A stretch of 64,000 nucleotides of DNA, from the NCBI GenBank assembly GCA_951799425.1, contig OX637391.1:17842551-17906550 (forward strand). The letters are read 5' to 3'. The notes under the pieces were generated by a model, which worked only from the letters and a program-made list of their open reading frames with translations, was not told where the DNA came from and did no database searches. Within the stretch, counting starts at the first letter, position 1, and each line of letters begins with the position of its first letter. The position numbers were made by a program, and so were the translations under genes. Positions 23,742-36,775 of this stretch are shown here, piece after piece. The DNA is from Ilex aquifolium. Taxonomy: Eukaryota; Streptophyta; Magnoliopsida; Aquifoliales; Aquifoliaceae.

Positions 23742-24767
23742 TGGATGATGATGATTATGATAATTCCAAGGACCCTAACGTTCAGGATTGAGAAAATATT
23801 ATACCAACGTAATGAAAGATCTAATTTAAGGTAATCATTGGGTTCAGTATACTATGAAAGATTGAGGTCTTATTACAATATGTACATGAGCTTATTATAG
23901 TACGTACGTGAGCATGTATTTGGAATTATTTCAAGCATGTGTTATCCCATTTGTTTCATTAGTATTTGGAATTATTTTAAGCATATTTGTTATCCCATTT
24001 GCTTGGGTGAAATGAATACTATGCTTGGGTGATCCACAATCAGCGTGTTGAAGAGTACTTCCCACCTGCCTTTTTCATTTCTAACGAGTCATTCCTGCTA
24101 TGTTTTGACACTTATCAGTATTTGAGTTTTTTTCGTCCCGCAGTTGGAAAAAACGACCGGCTGTGCTGAAGTTTAAACAGATTTAAGAGTTCAAAACATT
24201 ATGACTTTAGTTATTCGAATCGACGTGAGGTTCTAAAATCGTGATTGTTTAAAGGATTGAAATAAAGTATAAGATTACCTCTAAATTCTTTTTCTGTTCT
24301 GGAGATCAAGACTTAAAATTATTCCTTAAAAATGAGGCTAACAAATTAGAAAGTAAAAAAGAACTAACATAATTGGAGCGAACAATAATATAAATAATAA
24401 GGCAGAATTGTCGTATAATCTATTACGTTTAAATTGAAACCAAAAGAATTGGTCGAAGTGACGACCTAATTTTAAAGTATAATAAAAGTATAAACTAAAT
24501 AGTGCATAGAAAAACTCTAGTATGCTCTTTGTAAAAGTGTTAGATGTGGATCACTTCTCTGTTGTCTGGTGTTCTATATTTATAGACGTTGACTTCTATC
24601 ATTAGAGATCATTTTTTCTGACCATTAAGCATGTGCTAATGGCCTCTTTCTCCTTTTTCCAACAACTGTGAACCTACGACAAACGGTACCTTTAAAAAAA
24701 ACTTGCTACCATACCTTTAAAGTTTATTACTTTTTTTTTTTTGATCAAATAAAATTTATTAGTTTAA
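23742..24767. other. 3' flank of the ERF gene
   Basis: The first about 300 bp should hold the 3' UTR; repeated words occur (TTGGAATTATTT.AAGCAT.TGTTATCCCATTTG at about 23920 and 23970). Nothing else is recognised up to the right duplicate copy. Confidence 0.4.
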
Positions 24768-25435
24768 TCGGTATATTTACAACTAAAAAATTTACCAGTT
24801 TTGTGTTTGATTTACTACTGTTGTATGTGTTTTTATCATATTTGTGGTAATTTTTTTTATAACTTTTCTTATGTACAAAAAAATAATTATTTTTACCACA
24901 TTTATAAATATTTTTACTAAATTTGTGAATATTTTTACTACTGTTGTACGTAGTAACTATTTTTAACCCATATAAGAGACTGTAAATTAACTTTCTCAAA
25001 ACTCATCATAGGAAGGAACAAACAATTAAGAATTAGTGATGGCCAGCAAAAGGCTTTGATACATGTGCTGGTAAATTGCTACTTTTGTGCAAACGTGTTA
25101 GTATACAATTTGATATGGTCTCTTTTGTCTCGAGCAATGCTATAAAACATTAAACCTGTGAACCCAATCATAGTTTTATCCTCTGTCCTTGTGAACTCGG
25201 AAATTGTTGTCTTCCAATTCTATTGTCATGAATATCGTGGACTTTCTATTATTGATAAAAGCTTGTTGGACGGTTGGGTCTCTCAATTAAGGTAAAGTTT
25301 GGACAACTATCATATTGCATCAAATGACCCAGCTCCTGGACATTTGACGGCTTTTACAAGTACGTACGATTAGTCAACTTACATACAACCCGTGGTCAGG
25401 GATGAAACTACTCGGAGATCGAGGGGGACCATCCA

Positions 25436-25850
25436 AGTAGTTTCCATCCACTTTATATATATCCTTTGATATATACATATATTATGTATATGATAAAATA
25501 TATATTTATAATTTTTTAAATATATATTTATAATTTTTTTCCCATCATAGCTCGGGGTAGAAATTTTTGATTCAACACGATAACACAACTCAAACTCGAT
25601 ATGAATTTTATGACTCGAACTTGATTATAACTCAATACGAACTTGAAAATAACCTGACACACGAATAAGAAATATAATCGGCTCATATTCAGTTCAACCC
25701 GTCAAACTTAAAATTGACACCATCAACTCATTTATTTAAGGATAAATACTTTCTCTATTTTCTTGTTTGTATGGTAACACGAAATTAACATGTTTAACTA
25801 ATATTATAGACATAAAATATTAATTATTAATAACTATTTATTAACAAAGG
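25436..25850 (+). mobile_element. fragment of a MITE A1-type element
   Basis: From CCTTTGATATATACATATAT through TCAACACGATAACACAACTC to CATGTTTAACTAATATTATAG the sequence follows A1 internal positions 13470-13860, with a repeated ATATATTTATAATTTTTT. Neither end of the MITE is present. Confidence 0.7.
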
Positions 25851-26069
25851 TTCATGTGATTCCATATCAAGCCATTTGCAGTAGCAAAAATCAGCACCAG
25901 CACAACACACCATAGTAAGCCTGCAACCACGACGGCCAGCACAGAACAAAGCAAAACAGCCCAGCACAACACAGCATCAACAAACATCAAGCAATCACAA
26001 GAACAAGGGTACATGTGAATCTATAGCAAGCCATTTGCAGTAGCAAAAATCAGCACCAGCACAACACAC
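25844..26069 (+). repeat. direct repeat pair of about 66 bp, 159 bp apart
   Basis: AGCCATTTGCAGTAGCAAAA followed by ATCAGCACCAGCACAACACA occurs at about 25870-25910 and 26029-26069, each preceded by a similar CATGTGA.TC.ATA.CA. The CA-rich stretch between them repeats AGCACAACACAGCA-like words. It is unlike the AT-rich surroundings and has no recognised origin. Confidence 0.7.
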
Positions 26070-26482
26070 AAGCAGACAGCTCAAATGAGCAAGTAGGCCA
26101 GAAATAGAGTACAGAAATAGCGTGGTCATACCTAATTTTACAATTATTAATCTTAATGATGTATAGTTTAATACTTTATATTATCAATCTTTTCATTCTA
26201 AGGCATTATTCAAATTTATATTTTTCGATGTAAATGTGTACAAACACCATGTCAAGGTTTTCTATTCGTATGTGTTTTACAAACATGCTTTTATCAAATA
26301 TTACATACAATACTTTTCTACAATATCTCTATACACTCCTTTAATATGAACTATTAAATTAGTGGTCCTATAAAGTTCACTGAATATATTTAATGATTGA
26401 AATCGTGTCATATTAAATTATGTAGATTAAGTGGTACACAAAGGTAGTGTGTATATCATTATTGTTCTAATTTTTAGACTTA

Positions 26483-26955
26483 TGCTTCGTTTGGTATAAT
26501 AGAAAAATGGAAGGATGTAAAGTTAGAAAGATTAAAAGTTGGAGGAATAGATAAAACATCGTGTTTTGTAAGGAAGAAAAATAGGAAGGATGGAAAAGTG
26601 GATGTATGAGTTTTCCTTCTAACTCATCAAAATCAATATTTCCAAAATTGAGATGAAAAATTAATTATATGTGTTGAAATGTATGCTATTTGTTTACATA
26701 TTCTTTGATATATATATCATATTATGTATATATTAACTTGCTATATAGATATAATGGTAAAATATTTATTTATACTTCTTCAAAAAAAATAAAAAAATAA
26801 GTACTTTTTCCATCTTACCAAATACAAAAAATTCAACCATTCCTCTTCTTCATCTCTCTTGCCAAACACAAAGGAAAGAATGAATGATTCCTCGAAAGTG
26901 CATCATTCTCACTTTTTATGCTTCCATTTTTCCATCTATCCTACTAAATGGACCA
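26483..26955 (+). mobile_element. MITE A3, complete, 473 bp, TTA target duplication
   Basis: Starts TGCTTCGTTTGGTATAATAG and ends, inverted, TGGTCCATTTAGTAGGATAG; flanked by TTA at 26480-26482 and 26956-26958. It belongs to the same terminal-repeat family as A1 and A2 but is shorter. Confidence 0.75.
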
Positions 26956-27870
26956 TTATACATTACTCTTGTAACTTTAATTATGTATTATTATTTAAAA
27001 GTGGGATCTTATCTAATACACTTTCTCTCTATTTTTCTTAATGAATCATAAACAGTAAATTATTCGTAGGACTCATATTATTTGACAGATTGAATTGTGA
27101 CTTCGAATAAGCCAATTCACCAAATTTACATATGTCTGATAGTACCTTCACGTGGAGAATTATAGCTATTTTAAGACAGTGATTACACGTCTCTCAAATC
27201 TCACACGTCAGCACTTTTCAATCTTTATATTTTTGTCGAATAATTATTCTGCACATGATTATATTTATATTAATCTAGCTTGATTTTCTTGCTACTGTTC
27301 AAGGTTACACCAATAAAAAAATAAACAAAGCTAACAAATGGAATTTGACACGTAGTATTAATTAAACACCAATCCAAGATTAATAAACATGAATAAGTGG
27401 AATTCACAAAGTTTATATTATAATTTATAATTAATTAATAATATCAGGTATTTTCGATTATTTATTCCTTCTTACCAAGTTGCCTTTTTTCCTTTAAGTT
27501 TTTCTTTCGTGTCATCTAATCCGCAAGGCAAGGAATAAGTTTTAGGGTGGGCATATTAACACATTTTAAAATTTTTAATTGATCGTAGAAGTTCATAAAT
27601 TTATACTTACTGAGATTATATTTAATACTTAAAAGGGCATTAAACATAATTAGTTAAAAATTGATATTCATAGGATGAATTAATAACAAGTAATTAAAAT
27701 TTCTTATCAAGAATGAGATTAATTATTGTCAGTTACAATTGATTATAATATATTTTTATCATTTGAGAGAGTTACAAATCAATCTTATTAAAAAATATGA
27801 AAAATCGTGGTAACAATCTTTAATTTATAACCTTATAGTTTACTACATACAGAAACTTATTTTTATACAA

Positions 27871-29640
27871 TAATAAAATAACCCAATAGTTTTAAAAATA
27901 TTATAACTTAACTCTAATATGTCTAAAATTTATTCGGATATATTTGAAACATGTCTAAAATTTAAGAATAATGCTAGTTGCATTTAATTTGAGATTTAAT
28001 TGGTAGAGACCCAATAGTTTGTGACCACTGAATAGAGTTTGTTAAATATTAGGACTGAATATTAAGCTTAATATCACAATACTTTAGATCATTAAATTAT
28101 GTCTTAATAATATTATTCGAAAGTTAATAATTATTTAGTTAGAAATCTATTCAAATCGATATCACAAAATATAATAATACTGTAAACACAATTAAATATA
28201 TCTAAATTTTATTTCAAAAAAATTGTATCTAATATCAAGAAAAAAAAATTAAAGGTGGGTCCATGGTGGCTCCACCCGTACATCAAATAAATCATTAATT
28301 ATACATAAATCAACACGTCAAGATTTTTATAGAAGAAAAGGCCATTAGTTCCTTCTCACCCTTCTGATCTTTCTCTATTTTTATTATGCAATATGAATAA
28401 TTCAAAAATTATTGAAGTTTATAAAAAATTAAAACTAAATTTAAATAAAAAATAAATTGAATGAAGAGTGGAATCGAAAATTATGGACGGTAGGGATGCA
28501 CTTTCCTTGTGTTTTCCGTTCTCTCCTGTTTTTCTGTCCCAACCAAATAGGACAAAGTATCACTTTCCCTTCTATTTTCCATCAAATAAAAACAAAGAGG
28601 TGAGATTGATAACCGCCGTATGAAAGAGGGAATAACGTGGGTCCCTCTCTGACAAGTGTGGCTAAACTTGCACCAATGTATGGATTGGTCAAAAGTCAAA
28701 TTCCCACGTGGTCAGTAACTATGACTTGTGTAATGAGGTCAAGTGGGACAAATACAGTGATCCTTTAACCCAACTTGGCATGCCTGTTGGTTTTGGAAAT
28801 TCTCAGGCGCTTTTTCCCTTAACCCAACCTTGGTTTTGGACTTTTCTCTAGATTTGGTATATCTGTTTTTTTTTGTTATTTTAAGTTTAAGTGATTATAA
28901 ACACGAGTTCTAAACTCAAATATTTTAAATTTAAATCTTAATAATCACTTAGGATTAGATTACGAGGAATTTATTTTTTATAAATTTTTTAATCTCAATA
29001 GTACAATCCATAGGAATTGTAAATTTACATAAATCATCATGGCTAAGTATACAATTTTTAGGAAACAGATATGCACATTTGTTTGTGTCGCTCGTCTCTT
29101 GCTTGACTCGTAATTTTTGAAATATAATTTATTATTTCATTACTATTTTATGTTCTTCTTATTTGTTTTATATGTTTTTTATGAAAATTGTTGTATTACA
29201 TGATTGACTATCAGTATACATTTATAATTCTTTGTTATCTTGTTATTGAATTATTTTTATTTTCTCTGATAACAACGTTTTTGAAATTTTTGTTTGATAT
29301 TAATTAGTTTTTATTGTAGATCATTTATGAGAATGAATAATTTAATTAGTTGATGTTTTTGTATTTAAATGAGAACAAAATCGAGTTTGAGAGAAATAGA
29401 AAATGTGTTTGATTTATTTTTATTGTGGAAGAGAGAGATGCTTATTATTATACTTTTTTTATCGAAACGTTAACCCTTCTGTCTCCCACACCTCTTTCAC
29501 GTCCCCCAAAATTCAAACTCTCCCCATCTGACCTTTTTCGCTCCCTTTCCTCACCTCTCTCTCTCTCTTTCTTTACCACCGTGGAACAACACCATTGCCA
29601 TATCCCATGTACCCCTCATCTTCCTCAACCCATCACTGCC
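27871..29640. other. intergenic, no gene recognised
   Basis: AT-rich to 28460, then more balanced to about 28870. Reading frames are short and without family resemblance. 29440-29640 is CT-rich like a plant 5' leader, but the long frame in it has no known domain. Confidence 0.4.
28687..28710. promoter_or_regulatory. W-box pair next to a G-box
   Basis: GGTCAA (28687) and AGTCAA (28694) are W-box cores on the minus strand; CACGTG follows at 28705-28710. Such clusters are common in defence- and ABA-responsive promoters, but no nearby gene was identified, so function is unproven. Confidence 0.3.
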
Positions 29641-29770
29641 TTAGAGCACCTCCAAGGCTATTCGCCAGTTCAGCCTTTTAGCTATTTTGGCGAGCAAAAC
29701 TCCAAATTTGGTGCTCCAATCCACTAGTCAGTCTCCTTGTCGAAATAGCTGGAGGTCTTCATCCTAGCCA
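29641..29770 (+). mobile_element. possible left end of a PIF/Harbinger-type element
   Basis: TTA is followed by GAGCACCTCCAAGGCTATTC and CAAATTTGGTGCTCCAATCC, the style of the many plant MITEs that begin GAGCATCTCCAA. A matching right end was not settled; GAGGTTGGAGTGAATTTT near 33070 is the best candidate. Confidence 0.35.
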
Positions 29771-30467
29771 GATCTGGAGAGGCCAATTGCTCGCTAGTTG
29801 CTGCCTTCAGTCGCTCAGCCTGTCTTCCTTCCTCCATCAGTCTTTCTTCCTCCTTCAAGTATGTCTTCCTTCCTCCTCTAGCGTCCACCTCCATCATTGC
29901 TTTCCAATATGGCCGACCATTATAATAAGGTCTTTCTCTTCTCCTTCACATAAGGAACTCCACTCTCTATCTCTCAATGCTTGAGTTATTCATGTGAAGT
30001 ATTCTAAGTTAATTGGTGATTATATACATGTTTGTATGAGTATTACTCTCTGTATGTACATGTGGTGTGACTTATATGGATGGGGGTATCGATTTTAGGT
30101 TAACCTCTACTTGCCTGATGGTTTCAATCGTTCAATTTAGGATTTTGTTGTTAATAAGTTTATTCGAAATCTCATGGATATGTATTACTATTGTCTTTAT
30201 TTACATCAAATTGACCAAAAGCACAAGCCTTTGAAGTGATTTTTTTTTTGTTGAATTGATTGGTTTTGATTGTTTAGTAGTATGTGATGTGTGTATTGCT
30301 ATTTTCGAACTGCTAGACCTCAAAATTTCTTTGTTGTTTGTTCATATCCTGTGTCCTTTAACCAACTAATTATCAATTAATATATGGGGTGTGTCTTATA
30401 AGTACCATACATTTGAGCTTGTATGGATTCTATGGTAACCTGCTTTATCTTACGGCTTTTGTGCTTG

Positions 30468-30598
30468 CCTCCAAGTATATTCTTTCCCTTTTTTCAAGTG
30501 TTTTAATGGTCAATGAATGTTCAATTTGTTGTTTTCCTCCAAGTATATTCTTTCCTTTTTTCAAGTGTTTTAATGCCTAATGAATGTTCACTCTGTGG
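30468..30598. repeat. tandem duplication, two copies of about 68 bp
   Basis: CCTCCAAGTATATTCTTTCC, TTTTTTCAAGTGTTTTAATG and CAATGAATGTTCA/TAATGAATGTTCA occur at 30468 and again at 30536. Confidence 0.85.
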
Positions 30599-31547
30599 CT
30601 TTTAAAATGCTATGTCTTACTCTTGTTGGGGCACCCAATTCACCTGCAACTGTTGTTGTAAAGGAGGAATCAAGGCTGAGTCTTTGTTAGACTCTATTGT
30701 CGAACTGTTGGATCAAATTTCTGCAAGCATATTTAGTTGTTTGAGCTGGACGCAAATAACATGTTTGCCTTTTGTCTTAAATTATGAGTTAATATATGCT
30801 TAGGTCAGTTAGGTGCATACCCAGTACTTACTTCAGCTAGTGGTAGGTTGGATTCTTTGACTCAGGTGACTTGAGGCACTTTGATTGATTGGTATGGTTT
30901 GTCAATGATCTTGTGAAATTATGTCCCTTTTTATAGTTCCTCTAGACATTTTCTCAAATCCTACATGTGGTTAGCCTTCTATAATTTCAAGGTTAAAGAT
31001 ATTGGAGCTGTTCTTATGTGGACAAAATTAGGCAGATGATCCAAACTCAGTTAGCATACGACCTGTTGAACATTTGACTTTTGTGTTGCTTTATGAATTG
31101 CTAATTATCAGATCCTAGTTTTTCGTTTGAGCTTAACAATGAAAGTTGAGATAATAATTTTTACATGATGGATCAGCAAAAAAAATTTATCAGTTGATGC
31201 CAGAGAGAAACATCTGTCATTTGTGTGTGACTTCATCATAATGCTTGTTCTATTGATTTTTTGGTAAATGCATCAGCTGAAATGAACTCCTTCATCTTTG
31301 CTGTTGAGTTCAGCCCGTACACAAGTGTCTTCAATAAATAGAGTAAATCAAGAAGAGGTTGTATTCCCAATTTATCTGGATAGGAAATTGATGATAATGC
31401 ATCTTGATATTGCTTATTGTTATAGTATGCTTTGGGTTGAATTACATTAATAATGTATGTTTTGGGTTGAATTCTAGGCGTTATGTATGGAACTATTTGA
31501 ACATGTATATTACTTCACCAATCTCTTGAACGATAGAACAAACGTAA

Positions 31548-32560
31548 ATGAGTTTAACACTCAATCTAGACCAAATAAGTCATTCTTCACCAATATCACC
31601 TCAAATAGAATTCACTACAAAAAATATTCGAGGCAGCAACTTTACAGTTGAGGATGACTTAGTTTTAATCTCGGGTTGGCTTAATATTAGCGTGGATGCC
31701 GTGCATGAAAATGAGCAAAAATCTAAAACGTATTGACGAAAGAGTTTGGGAGTACTTCAACGAATACAAACCCCATTCAGATTGTAATCGCAATTAGGTT
31801 TCTTTGATGAATTGTTGGTCGACAATTCAACTAGCCACCAATAAATTTTGTGGCTGCTTTGACCAAATTAAAAGGTTGAATCAAAGTGGTTTGAAAAAGA
31901 CAAGGTATGAGTGCATTTTAATTACAAGTGTGAAAATAGGGTATTTTTCTTTTATGATACATAGTATTATTGTACAATTTTCGGTCCGTGATGCAAATAA
32001 GGTGTACAAGGAACTTCATAAATGCTCTTTTCCTTGAACATTGTTGGAATGAGTTACGGTATCAACCAAAATGGATGGAGGAATCTCAGTCTAAGAAGCA
32101 AAAAACAAAAGGTGGCGCAACTTTTAGCAGCTCTAATCCTTCAAAACTAGAATCGATAAACATAGGAGACGACAGTGGGGGCTTGGAGAGGCCAACTGGA
32201 AGAAATGTTGCGAAAGAGCGAGCAAGAAAGTCAAATAGCAAACTCTCTGAAGGCGATAATTCAAGTTCAACCTATTTCGTGAAACTGTTTGAAAAAATGA
32301 AGGGGGAGAAAAAGATGTAGACAGAGAAGAAAGTCGAATTCATGGAAAAATCATATCTTCAAGAACAAGAGAGACTAGCGCATGATAAAAAGCGATTGAC
32401 TGTTGAACAAGAGAGACTAGCTCATGATAAAAAGAAAATACAACTCAAGCAAATGAAGGAGGAATATAAAATAATGTTGATGGACATAAGTGTCATACCT
32501 CCGATTCAAGCTGAATATTTTAAGCGCCACCAGATAAAAATCATGGGAAAGAAAATGTAA
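31548..32560 (+). pseudogene. NAM-associated/trihelix-like (PIF/Harbinger ORF1-like) gene with several breaks
   Basis: Fragments in different frames follow the order of the plant NAM-associated C-terminal-domain proteins often found with PIF/Harbinger elements. They are: FTVEDDLVLISGWLNISVDA; then, one frame over, RVWEYFNEYKPHSDCNRN, a stop, and SLMNCWSTIQLATNKFCGCF plus DQIKRLNQSGL; then RDANKVYKELHKCSF; then, one frame over, EHCWNELRYQPKWMEES and a Ser/Lys-rich linker (KKQKTKGGATFSSSNPSK). A stop at 32318-32320 follows KGEKKM. The final helix has two near-identical QERLAHDKK units and ends QAEYFKRHQIKIMGKKM. At least two frameshifts and two stops make it non-functional. The family binds DNA through its Myb/SANT part and helps Harbinger transposition; a host-derived origin is possible. 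Confidence 0.8.
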
Positions 32561-35500
32561 TTTTATGAATAACATGTTCATTTTTGTAACTGTGTTCTAC
32601 TTAGTCCTGTACAATTAGTTTGATTTCATCCACTATTTTGTGGGGGGTTTTCTAGGTTAGCATTTCTGGGTTATCCTTTTGAGTTGTCTTGAAAAAATTA
32701 CTGATTATGTTAGCAGGATATCTTGTCATATAGGTTCTTCTAGTATTTGTCAGCCTCTTGGATATATTATGTTTGCCTCTATGTTAAGGCTTCTGACCAA
32801 TGATTATGCAGTGTTTTGGTGATATTATATTGTGTTATTATAACTCAAATAAAATTATTACAGTGTATGCACTGGTTGGGTACCATTTGAATAATGTATG
32901 ACCGTTGAAAATATGACATTGTAAAATTTAAAATTTAAAAATTTGATGACATGACACGACATGTTATCATGCTCCGTCATCATTATGCCGCTTACGTGTT
33001 ACGCCACATGACATTTTTTAATTATATTATTGAAAATTAGTTGAAAGAGTTAGTTAAAATAGAGAGCGAGGTTGGAGTGAATTTTAAAAAATAGTTAGCT
33101 AAAGTAGAGAACAGGGCCGACCCAACAGTATGGGAAAAAAAAAAACATGGGCTTTAGGGCCCAAATTTTTAGAAGGCCCCATAATTTTATGTACATCACT
33201 AGTCCACAAAAAAAATTAAATCCATTAAATTTTAAGTCCTACCAAAAAGCCCCAAAAAATTAAATTTAATCAAAATTTTTATTACAATAATTTGGGTCTA
33301 TAATTCAATCAATAACATTAAAAACTTAAAAATTAAAAAAATAAAAAAATACTCAAAAATCAACTCATATTTACTCCTACCCCCTCTCTCTCCGGTAGAA
33401 TAAAAAACAAAAATAAAAGTTGAAATTAAATATTTTCTCTCCCTCTTTGTGATAAAAAACAAAAATAAAAATAAAAGTTGCTTTCTCAATAACATTAACA
33501 CATCCTTCTTTTATCTCCCTCTCACATAGAAAATTAAAAATATATTAATTTTTTTAAAAAAATAATACTAAAAATAAAAAGACCTTCATTTAATGTTTTT
33601 ACTTTACACCTCAAATTGACTTGAGTTACTCCCGATAAAGAATTTAATATTTAAATATATTTTAATTAACTATTTTACAAAGTGTAATCGAAGATGCTCC
33701 AAGATCGTCTGAGGATTTCTCTGCCTCTATCACTCCTCTGTAATATACGCATTCACACGCGCAATGTGCTCACACACACAGATAACGCTAACGCGACCAT
33801 CGGAAACCTAACGACCCACCACCACGATCTTCCCAGCGAGCACCATCAAGCCCTTGCGCAGGTATCCCTCCCTCTTTCTGTGCCGATCTCTCCTTCCTCT
33901 CTCTGTCTTCAGCAACACACCTACATAGCACACAGACAACACACACCCACACCCGCACCCAAACAAAAATCCCCTCTCTCTCCCCCTCTTTCTCTTCTGC
34001 AAACCCTCCTCACACCCCTGACAGCACACAATCCAATCTCTGCCAACACACAACTCATCAGCACTCACACGCGCAACTATCTTATGGTAGTTTGTTTAAG
34101 TGTTAAGTATTGTACTATCTTTATGTTAATTTGATGGTTTGGGCCTGTTAATTTTATGAAATTCAGATTCTTAATTTCATAAGTGTATTCATATAAGAGT
34201 TAGGCAGTAAGTGTATTGCAATAAGATAACTATATTTTTTTTCTTTTTCTCAATTATGAATTGTTAGTTCAAAGGCTATTGTTAGTTTGATTCGATTTGT
34301 TTTTAACAAATTTGGTTTCATTTGGCTAATTTTTTTGATTTTTGATCTTTTATTCAATGTTATTTTTTTTTATTTGCTTATCTTTGGTTGAATTGGGGGA
34401 TGGAGTGGTGTGTGTGAATGTTGTAGGTGCTGAAGCAGTTGTGGCTACGAAGGGATTGTAAAGATGTTGGCAATGTGAGAGAAAGATAAGGGGAAGAACT
34501 GAGAGTTGTGTGGGTCTGCTTCTACCCTGTTGTGTTTAAATGCCTATGTGTTGTTAATGGGTTTTGGATCTTTCATTGCTGACCTTCTTGGTTATTTGCT
34601 TTATGTTTATTTTGCTTTTTGGGTATTTTATGAAACATGGTGATAAGTGATAGGATAAAATAAAAAAAAAAAGAAATCAAATTGAAGGGTATTGCATTGG
34701 AAGTATTTACAAAATTGAAATCAATTGTTGGGGTTGCATGGGGAAAGCTTTTGACGCCAAGACCTTAGGTAGGATTTTCGATTTCGACTTACATGGTTAA
34801 GTGTTTCTCTCGGTTTAATTGCAGAAGCTTTGCGAGAAAAGAAGAAAGGCTTAATGTTTGGAAAAAAAGAAGATAAACTCTTGCCTAGACAAAATATTGT
34901 CACACTCACGACAAGTTAAATGAGAGATGCTACTTGCTTTGATTAGTTGTATAATGTCTTTTTAATATCCACAGAGAGCAGAAGTGTTACTTAAAAATGG
35001 ATTGTTGGTTCTGCCTGGTATTAGAATTATAATTTGTCGCTTCGTTATTTTTCAACTTATTGAAATTAGAAAGACCTGGTACTTGGAATTACTAGTTGTT
35101 TAAGAATTTACATACTATCCAACACGTTTTTGACTGACAAAACTCTTCATGTCTTTGGAATTTTATTTTAGCTAAAGTGTTTCTTTACTGTTGAAGTGAT
35201 CATATGAATCATTTTTATTTGGTCGATAGTGGATTAGTGGTGTTATAGTTCTGATCATCATCAATGCATAACCAAATATACACACCAACTATTTGTTGTT
35301 ATGCTTATTAGGATTACATTTTCAAAGATATACACATGGAGATGAACTATTACACTTTACTGGTGTGAATTTGTATAGGATTGTTGTTCAGGTTGCATAG
35401 AACTCTTTTGGGTAGTATACTTTAAAACTTTTAGGGTCAAAGGCCCTTATAGATGTTTGATTTTAATCCGTTTGTTATTTTGCCTCAATGAGTAAGTTTA

Positions 35501-36650
35501 GCCCCTGAAATTAAAAAAAAAAAAATAGTTTTTCCATTTTGATAGATATAGACCAATGATAGTTTTATACTGACTGTTCATGCCTCTTTCTCTCTACCTT
35601 TTTGTTACATAAGAGAAATAATCATAGAACATTAGAATTAAATTGCTTTGAGAAGTTGGATGCTAATATGATTGGATTTGAGAAGTGGGGGATTAGGTTG
35701 TTAACTTCTTTTATGTTTTTGTGACTTTGAGAAACATTCTTTTATGTTTTTGTGACTTTGAGAAACATGAACATTTTATAAGACGGTGCCAAAAATATTA
35801 GTATATTTGTTAGTTACTAATTGGTGTACATATGTCTTGCACGTAAATTATTTTGAATTAAAATTTATTTGTATAATTAACATAAGTTCATGCTTATAAT
35901 AACTAATTCAACATCAAGCATAGGATAACCAATGAAGTTCAAGGAAAAAGGTGTCAAACAAAAATAGCCTTTTAATTTTAAGAAAGCATGAAAAATTCCC
36001 AACTAATTTTCTAACTACCAATTTGCAGTTAGAAAATCTAAACCCCAATATCTCTTTTATTGACAGCTTTATCTATTTGGACTTGAATATGTTCAATTTC
36101 CTATTCAGTAGAGGCTAAGATTTTTATGCAATCATTAAAATATCAATCAAGAGTATAATTTCATTTTCTACCTCATTCTCTTAGCACCCATTGGACTGCA
36201 TTCAAGTGGTGTTAGACACAAATATTCTAGATATTTTTCAAGTGTAATCTTTGTATGTTCAATAACATCAATTAAAAATTGTTATAGCTTTACTATATTA
36301 GGTCAAATCCAGTCTTGGCTCAAATTTTTACTTCAATTTAATTCAAGTAAAAAACTTGATTTTATACATAACACTTTAATGAAAAAATTTAAATTTAAAT
36401 GAGGACAAACTCAAATTAAAATAGTGTGAAATATGAATATTGAAATTTTAAAAGAGGATGAAAGCTAAGTATTAAAAAATTTAATTAAATATTTGAGTCT
36501 CTTTTAATTTGGGTAAAAATTTAAATTTTCTTTCTTCTGATGTAAGTGTAAGTGAAAGATTGGAGCTTATTTTTAACATGTTTTTACTCGAATTTAAATT
36601 TAAGTAAAAATTTAAACAAGAGTTGGAAATGCTTTGCTGTTGTGCTTCAA
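32561..36650. other. intergenic, no gene recognised
   Basis: Includes AT-rich sequence and a CA/CT-rich stretch (33700-34080) whose open frames on both strands are compositional. CAGGGCCGACCCAACAGTAT at 33113 looks like a hAT terminus without a confirmed partner. A 34-bp word TTCTTTTATGTTTTTGTGAC-TTTGAGAAACA is repeated directly at about 35705 and 35739. Confidence 0.4.
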
Positions 36651-36654
36651 TATA

Positions 36655-36775
36655 TAACTACTGAGGGTATTTTGGACAATAGATATTAAAATAGATTCAA
36701 TATTAAACAAGTTTTTTTGATGGACTTATCACTAAATAAGTCTACAGAGAGGGACTGGCCTCTAAATTTCTCTAA
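36655..36775 (+). mobile_element. orphan MULE terminal sequence related to the right end of the 37167-45970 element
   Basis: GAGGGTATTTTGGACA, ATGGACTTATCACTAAATAA, GTCTACAGAGAGGGACTGGC and CTCTAAATTTCTC match, in order, the MULE's right end (AAGGGTATATAGG, GGACTTATCTCCAAACAAGT, CCGTCTAGGGGAACCGGC, CTCCAAATTTCCC). It lies about 400 bp left of the complete element in the orientation of a right end. No left end was identified. Confidence 0.6.

Larger units (their letters stand above)
24768..27870 (+). repeat. right copy of the direct duplication (blocks 24768-25435, 26126-26660, 27127-27870)
   Basis: Colinear with the left copy. The 27127-27870 block against 20994-21725 is the best preserved (ATTTTCGATTATTTATTCCTTCTTACCAA-type runs, few indels). 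This copy lacks MITEs A1, A2, the 428-bp MITE and the hAT element, and shows intact pre-insertion sites for them. It has its own additions at 25436-26125 and a complete MITE A3. Confidence 0.85.

Noticed and set aside
33694-34134. 146-codon frame with Leu/Ser/Thr/Pro-rich product
   Set aside because: CA/CT-rich composition opens both strands; no family resemblance, and the 3' end runs into AT-rich sequence without a splice logic.
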